Origin: Vandiemenella viatica
Taxonomy: Eukaryota > Arthropoda > Insecta > Orthoptera > Morabidae
NCBI GenBank assembly: GCA_031002005.1
Contig: JARYHS010009186.1
Coordinates: 179,888,437-179,952,436 of the forward strand
Direction: 5' to 3'
DNA: 64,000 nt
The notes below the pieces were generated by a model, which saw nothing but the letters and a program-made list of their open reading frames with translations, ran no database searches and had not been told where the DNA came from. The position numbers and the translations under genes are program-made. Below are positions 22,862 through 33,000 of the stretch, piece after piece; the stretch's first letter is position 1; each line of letters starts with the position of its first letter.

Positions 22862-23419
22862 AGTCAGCAATGTTTTAAATGTGCAAAATATACTGCAGTG
22901 ATAAAAATTGTAAATGTTGCTCAAAGTACATAAAATTAAACTCAGAATTTTATAGTAATAGTTCTCGTAAAAATAATAACGCTACAACATTATTGATTAT
23001 TTTGTTACTAACTTTTCTTATTTTAATAATTTTATTGTCAACGTATGTCAGATAGTGATTAAAAATAGAAAAATGATGGTGAAAAAAAGTGGTTTTTTTT
23101 CTTAACGTCACCTGATTATTAATAAACATACAGAAAATGTATTTACAACCAGTCTGTCGTATAGTGGTTGTATCAGCTAACGATGAGGCACTGCGGTTTT
23201 TGTTCATAACCATAACGCGTGGTGGTCAAATATCTTGCGAGCCACGACGCGAATTTCGTATTATGTCCTTTTTACGTTAGCCACAACGCGTTGTGGCTAT
23301 TTTCTCAAGTGGCACAATGCAAATAAAGTGTTCTGGCCGTTTTAAAGAAACCACAAGGCGTTGTGGACGATTTTTCGCTGAATGAGCGTATTCGTTCGTT
23401 GAGTCTAACGTATAGACAC
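22862..23419 (-). repeat. Right terminal inverted repeat
   Basis: Uninterrupted partner of the left arm; includes CCACAACGCGTTGTGG (about 23281-23296), a full palindrome. Its continuity is what proves that the two left-arm SINEs are insertions. Confidence 0.7.
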
Positions 23420-24180
23420 GATTTTCATGCGTTTTTGCGAGACAGATTTAGGTAAACAAGATTACTCGTAATTACCTCAGTAACCATAAGTCATAATGTA
23501 ATTTCTCATCTTGATTACAGTCAAGTATTCGTTTCTCCTTGTTTGATTGGTATAGCTATGTGATTAGAATAACAACCAGCTAATTTTCATTTACCATGAA
23601 ACTTTTTAACTGTTATTGTGTGAAAAATTCTTATATTACAGTTATAAATATCATTATAGACAACTAGAATGAATTTTCTGTTTAATAATTGTAAATAATT
23701 TTTTTTGTTGCGATGCAGTATGTACAGCTACAGGCCGCAACAAGGTTTTCCTCAATTACATGTAAATTTACATGGAAACAAAAATGAGGAAATAAGGAAA
23801 CTAACATTGTGTGAACAGATCTCTACATTTCAAATTAGGGACCTATTCTATGAGAGAATGATTTTTAATTGCATGTTCAGATCACATTTATTAGCTGGGA
23901 AAAAAATATTAAGTCATAAAAGTGGTCTAAATTTGGTTCTGGTTACATTAAAAATAAACATTAAACCAGTTCGCATTGACTGTGCAAGCTTTTTTAAGCG
24001 TTTAGCTGTATTGTAGACCTGGGAACTCCCTACGTGGTGGCGCTTATGCCTTCTAATAATGACAAGGTAAGCAGAAGTGAGGTAGGTAAGAGAAGTCCAT
24101 TAAGTCTCACCTATCACAAACAACGGCTGTGAACAATTAGGCAAAGCAAATAACAGAATCGTATTTTTTTGGTAGCCGTT
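23420..24180. other. Stretch without recognised gene
   Basis: AT-rich. A 103-codon + strand frame starts at 23705, behind a T-rich stretch and GATGCAG that could be read as a splice acceptor, but it matches nothing recognised. Confidence 0.35.
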
Positions 24181-24188
24181 AATTCAAT

Positions 24189-24415
24189 TTTTTTTTTATT
24201 TATGGCTTTTCGCCTCCTCGACGGCTAAGGTCATTAGAGGCGGGATGGGTCTGGGGATAAGGAACCGGAAGGAATTCGGCCATGGCCTTTTGAGGGAAGC
24301 ATCCCGCCATTCGCCTGTAGTGATTTGGGGAAACTATTGAAAACCCAAATTTGGATGCCCGAACGGGGAGTCGAACCCGCATTCTCCCGAATGCGAGGCC
24401 AGGACGCGTTAGTTC
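24189..24415 (-). mobile_element. tRNA-derived SINE, family A
   Basis: Minus-strand copy: B-box region GGGTTCGACTCCCC, body TGGGTTTTCAATAGTTTCCCC, end GCCGTCGAGGAGGCGAAAAGCC with A-tail. First of four family A copies within 1.8 kb. Confidence 0.8.
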
Positions 24416-24703
24416 AGTAACTTGCTGTATTTATGTGAAAGAAATGATTACTACTGGATTCAAAGGGAGTTAAGATACAAGCGTGAGGAATGTGATAGAG
24501 AATGTAATATTTTGATGCTCTAGTGATTGACCTTTCTGCTTCGAGCGTTTCAAAAGTGCCGGCAGATTTGTACAGAGACACTGTATAGTGCAATATGTGT
24601 CAAATTAAATAGGCGTGTTGATAGATATATAAGGCAACTATTCAACAAGTGGTCTGTGTCGATAATCGACATCTATAAAAACTTTGCACCCTGAATTATG
24701 CAT

Positions 24704-24998
24704 TTTTTTTAGTTAGGGCTTTACGGCTCGTCGACGACGTGGTGATAAGGGCCGCGAAAGGAACGGAAATCCTTCTGGCCTTTCGCCTCGTTGGCGTCGA
24801 GAGCACTAAAAGCGGAAAGGGATTAAGGGCAAGGAACGAGAAGGAATTTGTCCATGGCCTTTTGCTGGAACAATCCCGGCATTCACCTGGAGTAATTTGA
24901 CGAAACCATGGAAAATCGAAAAGTGGGTGACCTGCCCGGTTAACTCCCGTCCTCTTGAATGCCAGGGCTCGGCGTTTATACCACTCGCCCAGCAGGCT
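24704..24998 (-). mobile_element. tRNA-derived SINE, family A, with duplicated 3' part
   Basis: Minus-strand copy, longer than its relatives: the 3' segment GACG..GAGGC..AAAG.C occurs twice (about 24720-24780 and 24780-24830), suggesting a dimerised or template-switched tail. B-box is degraded. Confidence 0.65.
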
Positions 24999-25148
24999 TT
25001 GTACTAGGATCTGGTAGCTCCAGCGTATAAATCTAAGAGGTTAAACAAGGCTGTCCTCGGTCTATGATTTCGTTCGTAGTAGTAATTAAACCGTTTGTGA
25101 AGTGAGTTTATAACAATGTCCTACACTTTCTCTTGCAGACAGAAAAAT

Positions 25149-25377
25149 GTGACCGAGCGTGGTGGATGAAAATTCTTTCTGGACTCTCATTCGGGAGGAC
25201 ACGGGTTCGAATTCCCATACGGGCTTACAGATTTGAATTTTCCAAGGTTTCCCCAAAACACTCCAGGCGAATGCCGGGATGCTTCCTTCAAAAGGCCATG
25301 GCGGAATTCCGTTCCTTTCCACCAGTCCTATCCCACCTCTAATGACGTCGACAAGGCGTAAAGTCATAAGCAAAAAA
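25149..25377 (+). mobile_element. tRNA-derived SINE, family A
   Basis: Starts GACCGAGCGTGGTGG, B-box ACGGGTTCGAATTCCC, body TTTTCCAAGGTTTCCCC, end GACAAGGCGTAAAGTCATAA plus A-tail. Confidence 0.85.
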
Positions 25378-25662
25378 AAGTGGATATACTGACGAAATTG
25401 TAATCATACAAGACAAAGACTTAACTCCCTTCGGAAAGTTGATTAATAGGTGTATTATAAGTCTCCGGTGAGAAAAAAGTACAAACTTTTATAACTAAAT
25501 AACTGAACTAGTGCCATCCCCATTAATCTAGATTGGTTAGAAATTACAAGAAGGTGTGTATATGGTGAAAGATGTCAAAGAAATGCTCTGTAAAAGTAGA
25601 CAGATTATGTTAGTAACATTAAAAAATGCAATTTCTGGCCATGTTTCCGCAGTTACTTAATT

Positions 25663-25905
25663 TTTTTTTTTTTACAGTTTAACGTCCCTTTTTAAAAACG
25701 TGGTCTTTAGAGACGGGAAAGGATGGGGGCAAGGAATGGGAAGGAATTCGGCCATGGCCTTTTTGAAGGAAGCATTCCGGCATTCACCTGGAGTGATTTG
25801 GGGAAACCATGGAAAACCCAAATCTTGATGCCCGGACGGGGATTCGAACCGCCGTCCTCCCGAATGCGAGGCCAGAACGCTATCCGTTACACCACCACGC
25901 TCGGT
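25663..25905 (-). mobile_element. tRNA-derived SINE, family A, GGGACGTTAAACTG subtype
   Basis: Nearly identical to the copy at 17291-17535, including its alternative 3' end. Perfect 11-bp TSD GTTACTTAATT (25652-25662 and 25906-25916). High similarity of the two copies implies a recently active subtype. Confidence 0.92.
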
Positions 25906-25970
25906 GTTACTTAATTAATTACTTGTTGAAAAAATAATGCCAATGCAACTGTTTACTTTATTTACTGCTG

Positions 25971-26013
25971 CGTCGTATGCGTTTCACCTCTCGTCGAGGT
26001 ATCATCAACGACG
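25971..26013 (-). ncRNA. Hammerhead-like motif of a Penelope-like end
   Basis: On the - strand: stem I CGTCG, TTGATGA (CUGAUGA with C3 changed to U), stem II ACCTC-GACGA-GAGGT (5 bp), GAA, ACGCATA, stem I CGACG. The segment A-CGCA-U-A gives A15.1-U16.1 and an A cleavage base. It is followed by AATAAAG. The C3 change may lower or abolish activity. No coding part is attached. Confidence 0.45.
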
Positions 26014-26218
26014 AATCTGCGTTAAAGTTTGTATATACGGTTTTATAAACATTTTAATTATATTATTACATAATTGTGAACATCAGATATTTTTGTAGCT
26101 GATATTTACTTACTATTTACATTTGTTACTTAAGGTATGCAGCTGCGCATCTCCTTTTTATTAACCAAAGAATGTTTTGCTTGTATCATATTTACAAAAT
26201 TGGTGCTTTCTCTTCACT

Positions 26219-26323
26219 CGGTCGTCTAGTGTGGCCAGCTTGTTTGTTTATATCGTGTCTGGTGGAGCGCTTTCAAGTCATTCGGTTGTCTGCTGTGGCC
26301 GTCTTGTTTGTATATGTCGTATC
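26219..26323 (+). repeat. Imperfect direct repeat, period 63 bp
   Basis: CGGTCGTCTAGTGTGGCC and CGGTTGTCTGCTGTGGCC head two about 41-bp units (26219-26259 and 26282-26323), probably within the same Penelope-like non-coding region. Confidence 0.6.
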
Positions 26324-26853
26324 TCGAGCCGATTGCGCGAGTTATGAAATTGCGTGAATGCGTGATGATTTTGTTAGTGTGTTTTATATTGTGTGATGTA
26401 TATGTGTGTGTTTCGTTTTATCTGTAGAGTTTATGTATATTAGCTTTACCTCATTAAAAAAAAAAAAATCAACCTTTTGCGTTCGAACGTATCCACCATC
26501 ACAGATTTTAAGTTGATGAGATACCTCGCGAAGGTTATATGAGAATTTACTAAAGCAAGAATGCGCTGACCGGGAATGTTTAACAATTAGCGGTAAAAGA
26601 ACGTATTTACGAAAAAAGAGAAAGTTGACAGAATAGGTTCATTTTCTAGTTTTACATATAAACACATGCAGAAAAGTCTCTTTGTAATCAAACGATTGTG
26701 TTGCGAGGCTGAAGACCCGCGCCAGTAAGAGTTGACGGCGAGTTTGGGTTTGCGAGGCGCATCCGTCGCCGAAAGTGGTGGTCGCTTGCGACGCAACCCG
26801 CGTACGGACGCTCGGAATGTGTACCATGAGGCCACTGGAGCGAGCACCGCCGG

Positions 26854-26860
26854 TATAAAG
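26854..26860 (+). promoter_or_regulatory. TATA box of the Osiris gene
   Basis: TATAAAG lies 62 bases before the start codon; an initiator-like CAGTC occurs at 26886-26890, about 32 bases downstream, which would give a short 5' UTR of about 29 bases. Osiris genes are tightly stage-regulated, for which a TATA promoter is reasonable (inference). Confidence 0.65.
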
Positions 26861-26915
26861 ACACCCAGCGACCGTGATTTATGGGCAGTCGAGCAGACAG
26901 GGGGCAGCAGGAATC

Positions 26916-27086
26916 ATGAGGTTGGCGCTGGCGGTGGCGGTGATATGGACGGCGGTGGTGGCTGCAGTCTCAGCGGACAACTCCCTGGAGTCCAACCCCG
27001 ACCTTGTGGCCTGCAGAGAGGGAGATGAAGCGGCCTGCATCCGGGCGGCAGCCGAGGCGCTCTCGGAGATGGTCGGCTTGCGGCAG
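26916..27086 (+). CDS. Osiris exon 1 (coding part)
   Basis: 57 codons: signal peptide and two-Cys segment VACREGDEAACIRAAAEAL; ends CGGCAG before donor GTGCGT, phase 0. Locally GC-rich against an AT-rich background. Confidence 0.88.
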
Positions 27087-30000
27087 GTGCGTCCATAGCA
27101 GTATGAGCAAACTAGCTGTAGTGTGACAAGTATACGGAAATCTGGTTATCACGTATTGCGCCATAAACACGTAAACGGACAAAACATTTGGACTCCCTAT
27201 AATTAATTTCATAATTGTCTTCAATCTTATTTTTCTTTTCTCAATTTTGTGTAAAGATATTGATAAAAATCAGCTAAAAACTGGTCCAAGTAAAGATCCT
27301 TGAAGTACTCCGTGTAGCTTGGTTTATTTTCATAACAGAAGCTTGTATTGAAATAATAATTTGTGTATCTCAGCCCTTTAACAGATCAAATTTTAAAACA
27401 TTCCATTGAATCAATTTTGGAATTAATTTTCTAATGAAAGGATAAATAATAATGCCCATAGAATGTTTAAAGTACAAATTCACTAAATGCAAAAATAGGT
27501 TTTTAAGAAATTTACCGTCGAAGCGTAAGCTCCATCGAAATTAGTGATAATAATAATACATTGTAACAATTATTATAAATAAGTCGCAGGAAACTCATTG
27601 TGCATCGTCGGTATGCTAATGTTAAGAAAAGTAGAAGTTTCCAGTTGTCCGAACGTCATTCATAACTGTCTAGCTGTACAAGAGATATAATCAAGAAATT
27701 GTTATTTAAAAAACCAATTAATATTCTGATAATAAACTACAAATGACTCTGTCAAATTTTTTTCCGCCTTGTGGTTTGACACCTTGTCCATGACATTAGA
27801 GGTGGGAAGGATTGGGGGCAAGGAATTCAGCCATCGCCTTTTAAAGGTAGCATCCTGGTATTAGCCTGGAATGATTTGGGGAAACTATGGAAAACCCAAA
27901 TCTGGATGCTCGGACGGGGATGTGAACCCACGGCCTTCCGAATGCGAGGCCAGGGCGTTAACTCTCACTCACCACGCTCGGTGTCAGATATAAAACTGTG
28001 TATTGAAACAGCTACAAAATTAATTTAATTAAAACATAGATGACTTCCTATGAAGTTGCTATTCGTAAAAAATGCCTCACTTTAGTTAGTTTGCACACAA
28101 GTTACCACGCTATTCAAATCTCTTACGCATTTGCAGCAGCAATTTTCTTGAACATTTATCGCTTAGTAGTGGAATTATTAACAGCATCCAACAAAAATGT
28201 CATTAAAATCAAGGAAGGAATATTAAATCCCATTTGCTCATGAATCGGCCTATGGAACTCGTTTCGCAAACTTGTACTACACTAAGAAAGGTAGTCAGTA
28301 ATAGTATGAAGTCATTTTTTAAAATTACAAACTTGTTTTCAATCTTTAAATTATTTGATTTGAACCCATTTTCTGATCGCTCTTACGGATAGTTGCGGAA
28401 AAAGAAGATCCGTCTAAGTTCGTGAACTAATCTCTCAAGCAGGAACAAATAACTCAGTAATGTGGTTTTGGGAGGATTTGAGGGGAATCAGGGCCAGCGT
28501 TAGAGGGGTGGGGGGGGGGGGGTAAGCGGGTCAAATGTACCCTGGCACACTAGTGATTTTCTGTCGCTGCGATAGAAAATAGGTTGCAAAAAAAAATTAG
28601 AGTGCGCACACTTGCGACTAATTAATAGCAACAGATGCCAGAATACATTTAATCGAGATGTGAATTGTCGCTCTGTAGTTATGATTAAAAAAACGATAAA
28701 CTAACAATACTGGACATATCTTCTTACTTATCAAAAGTTACTTAAAGGAAGTTAAGAAAATATCATTTATTTTAGCAAACAGTATTGTTATTTAATGTAT
28801 AATGTATAATGTTGTTGAATATAAAAATTAACATAGAATAGAATATTTTTTTTTTCTGAATTGACAAATCGCATCAATATAGATGTTGATTGCTGGAGTA
28901 ATTTTCATAATAATTTATTGTCTTAATCCAAGCTTTACAAAATTGTAATGTACACTAGATACAAGCATTGCAAGTGTTGTGGTTGTATCAGATTAGATAT
29001 GGTTGCTTTAATCGCAAATGAAAAGAGTTTCGGGAATGTGGGAAAGTACTTATAATCATTAATAAATAAATATTACTAGCTACTGATTAGCAGTTAGTTA
29101 TTTAATATCCCATTAGTATGTTCAATTTCGAATGTGAACTGCTAATATGTAATATCCAATGTTTATTACTAATATGAATACGCTTTCCAGGTACGCTAAC
29201 TGAAAGCGGTTTTAATAAAAGAAAATCATTCACTATTTTAGTAAATGTGAAATGCCGGGATGCTTTCTTCAAAAGGCCATGGCCGAATTCCTTCCCGTTC
29301 CTTGTCCGCAGTCCCATCCCGTCTTTAATGACCCCGACGTCGGCGAGGCATAAAGCACTAGTAAAAAAGATTGACTATTTCCCATTCTGCACCGCAACAT
29401 TCACTACTTTGTCAGTCATCTTTAGTTACGAAATCCTAATAAGAAAATTCTTTCATGGAGTGAAATGGGTACTTAATATAAATTCTTTACGTCTGGGTTT
29501 CAGTATGTAGGCTTTCGTAGATAACATTTTATTTTCTGTGGTAATACAGATAATAAAGGAGCTTTAGTGAATTTATCCCTTTTTGCCAGCATTGATATTA
29601 AAGAATTTAGGATTTTCCACAGCGAAAGTCAGTAGGTGGTATATATATTGTGCTGGTATTGATTTTTTTCTCTTTAACTTTAAGAATCTTTCATGGTTTT
29701 GTCTATCGCCAAGGAGAATGTTTTTCGGTTAACTTAATTACTGGCTTACGAAGGCGGTGATGGGTCGATAATTTACAATACTTGGAACTAAAAATAGTAA
29801 AAGAAATACAATTTCTTCCATATTTACATGGCAGATTAGCAATTTTTCAATCTCTCAAATCAGTATTCGACCATTGTGTTGCTTGAAAAATTGGTCTTTA
29901 ATCGCCCGCCTATAAATCCGAAGTGCTCACCTAGCTCACCTAGAGGCCATCAGGGGCTACGCTGTGAGTTTCTTCCGGCGACGCCGTCCTTCCAGGAAGG

Positions 30001-33000
30001 TAGAGGAGTGCGCTCTACCTTGTGCGCTAATGTCACCTGAGATCTTTTAGTCGGTCACCATTAGGTTCTGGTTCTAGTATTTGCACGAGCCGTCCTACAA
30101 TTTTTTTTCTTATAAAACAAATTTGAATAAACTGTTTAGTCGATGAGAACTAATTAGAAAATCAAACTAAGACAGGCGAATATCAAATCAAGAATAATGT
30201 TTTCTACATCACGAAAATAATTATTCTAGAGACAAGTTCTATTCATTTTGCTTCAGCTTCATAAGGCAACACACAAAGTAATGTTTTCTCCGCTTCGACA
30301 TTTGATACTATAATTTTACCACCTTTACCTAATTAAGTTGTTGGTTCGCGTAAGACTTCTGCTTATTCTCTAAGTTATATGAAATGATGCTTCGTTTCCA
30401 TCAGCTACTCTACTCTCAATATCGTTTTAGATGATTCTTAAAAATCGAACAACAAGATCATAATACTTACGGGATCTGTTAGGCCGGCAGTGATCATTCA
30501 TTATCGTACGATTGGTGAGTAGAGGGTGTAAAATTTAAATTCTTCACGTTATCTTTTACAAACTAGATTACTTATGTGGTAAATTTAAGAACGTAATGAA
30601 CCAGAGTTCACCCCTATGGCTCAGCTGGCTGCGGAACCATGATTGTGTCCAGCGCAGACACTGCGTTTGCTGGTTTGAGTCCTGGTGGCGGGAAATTTTT
30701 TCATCATCAGGGCTAAGGTGGAAGGGTAATAGAAGTGGTGGTGCACAATTCCTAACTATCAAAGTCCTTTGTTAAATCCCAAACAATGCGTGTGGTGTGA
30801 GTGTATACGACTCTCCGAACGGTTATTCGTCCATCTGATGGGGGACGTTAAGCTTGGCGGCTCTTCGGGTGTCTTTTGGAAGAGTTCGACTGAATGGACC
30901 GCTGCCGCGTTTCACCCTATCCCATCTTCCATCTCTCGTCGTCCACAACACTTTGCACTGAACACCCACGCTATAACAGTCATCCGTATTTACAACAACA
31001 CTACGAACACTGCCACACTGCACGTTCGGATGGTCGGATGGTGGGCTAAACATACTACTACCTACTTCCTGGACATGGACAATGCGTTAATAGACGAAGA
31101 AGAATGAAACAGCCAAGTAGTTCATAGTTCAACTAGAAATAATCAAGTCGAGATATATTCATAGAAAGTGGATCTACGCTCTTCTTTGCTGTTAGTAAAA
31201 TCATACCTCTCGCAGGAATTATTGATAATGTTTTAATGTTACAATATAAGAATAGATATACAAATTTAATCTCCGTTCTCTGATCGTCCTCACATCGAGT
31301 TTGTGGGAGTCATACTTGCTGAAGTTACTCCTGCTGATAATTAAGGAACGACGTTGCCTTAAGATCAGAGGTTCAAAAGCTTTAGAGATAAAAAAATTCT
31401 AAAATTCCTTAGTAGCTACTACATACGCTTTAATCCCAGAGATTGTAAAAAGGTGTAAATTAGAAATAAGTTGTCCATTTACTGCGTTGATTGAATTCAA
31501 ATTTGGGTTTTCCTGGTGTTCTACTGCACTTTAAATATGACTACGCTCAAACGAAGTAAAAAAACATTTTTAAATCAATTTGAAGTTTACCACATTGAAG
31601 AAAATTTTCTCTAAAAATTACACATATTACAGTAAATGAATTGATAATGCAACTTTTTAAGTTATGTAATATCAATTAAGATTAGTTAAAAAATAGTGAA
31701 GCTCTGTATCTTTTAGAGAAAAAGATTAAAAAGCGATTTTCGCGTATTCCTTTGGCTATTTCAGTGAACCTTCACAGAACCCTACAGGGAACTTAAGGTT
31801 AAATGTGGAATCTGTACCACGTCCTTGCGTACTTCACATACGCAAAGGAGAAGATTTGAGAGTGGAGACTGTGACTTCCAGCTTACAAGATCTGAAACTA
31901 TCCCAACCTGATGAAGACAGCAGTGGTCGAACCGTCGTGTTTATATAACACCATGAAGATAACACTGAAAAGATTTGTGTAATTCTCGTAATTAAGAAAG
32001 GAATTTTATAGTCGGTGGTCAGGTGAAAATTGCAGCCGAAACAGGGATTTGAATCTTATTGGTATATATAATTATTTGCTCTCGTGACCTCGTTCATTGT
32101 CAGCAGTTCTACGTAGCGGTTAATACTGACCCATTGCCATATTACTCGTCAGTGTGCCGTTAGTGATCCGGATATCCGCTACGCACGCCTCGCTATTTCC
32201 TGTGATTCCCCTACACGGTCAAGGCCGCGTTAGCGTCGCTCAGGACCCAGGGCACGTTTCACGTACGCATCTCGACTGGTACCTATGGCCCGCGCCCCTA
32301 ACCGTTAAACCAAAGGGAAAGCGTCTGGTAGTCACTTATTGATCACTCTCTGCCCTTCCGCAACATGCTTATAGGATTTATTTTAAAGATCGAAGAAGTT
32401 TACAAAGTTTGAAATGTGATGACCCTAATGTAATTGTTTCAAAGAAGTGTTTTTGAAAAATTACTTGGAAGAACCTCCATGCAATGAATGAATTAGGAGT
32501 CATACTACTGATCGGTGATAGTTACTCTAATTTACTTCAGCCTTCTTACACCGAATGGTTTGCAGCTAGGACTGTTAATCCAATTTCACTATGGTAGGGT
32601 CATTTACAGGAATCGTTGTTCTAAATTTGATTGATCTTTACTGAATATCAAATGAATATTTTGTTCAGAATGCTAACAAAAAGTTAGAATATTGTTATGA
32701 AGTATAGTTAACATTGAATAGCACTAAGCAGATGTAATTACTCGAAATTATTAATATTATATTCTCTTATCATAATTCCTTAGAACTACAAGACTGAATC
32801 CAGTGGTGTAGCTAGGTCAACAAGGGCCCCGGAGTAAAAAAATTTATTTTGGGCCCTCTGGCCATATGTGCGACCTGTTTTTGTTTTGTGTTGCTGGTAG
32901 GGACCCCCTGAGCTGAGGCTGGGGGCCCCTGAGTTGTGCTTGGGGTCCCCTGAGGTACCCTTGGGGGCCCACTGAGCGTGGGGGCCCCGGTGCACTGCAC

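Larger units (their letters stand above)
20130..23419. mobile_element. Old TIR transposon with long inverted termini and nested insertions
   Basis: The left end (20130-20479, resuming at 20757-20868 and about 21108-21190) is the inverted copy of the right end (about 22862-23419). Matching landmarks include GTGT.TAT at the tips, ACGCTCATTCAG, GTCCACAACGC.TTGTGG, GTTAGCTGAT.CAACCAC, ATCAGGTGA.GTTAAGAAAA and AAATTATTAAAATAA. After removing two SINEs the left arm is about 540 bases against about 560 on the right. Between the arms lie the two halves of a KRBA2-like frame, split by a LINE. No clear TSD was found. Confidence 0.75.

Noticed and set aside
23705..24016. 103-codon + strand frame after a T-rich acceptor-like site
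   Set aside because: No recognised family and no partner exon; kept only as a note in the unassigned stretch.
26874..26915. Upstream in-frame start of the Osiris ORF
   Set aside because: It would put 14 residues before a clear signal peptide and would lie at or before the predicted transcription start; the ATG at 26916 fits better.
30601..30700. Functional tRNA gene
   Set aside because: A- and B-box-like sequences are present but acceptor, D and T stems do not close; treated as a SINE head. The same applies to 33123 and 55260.
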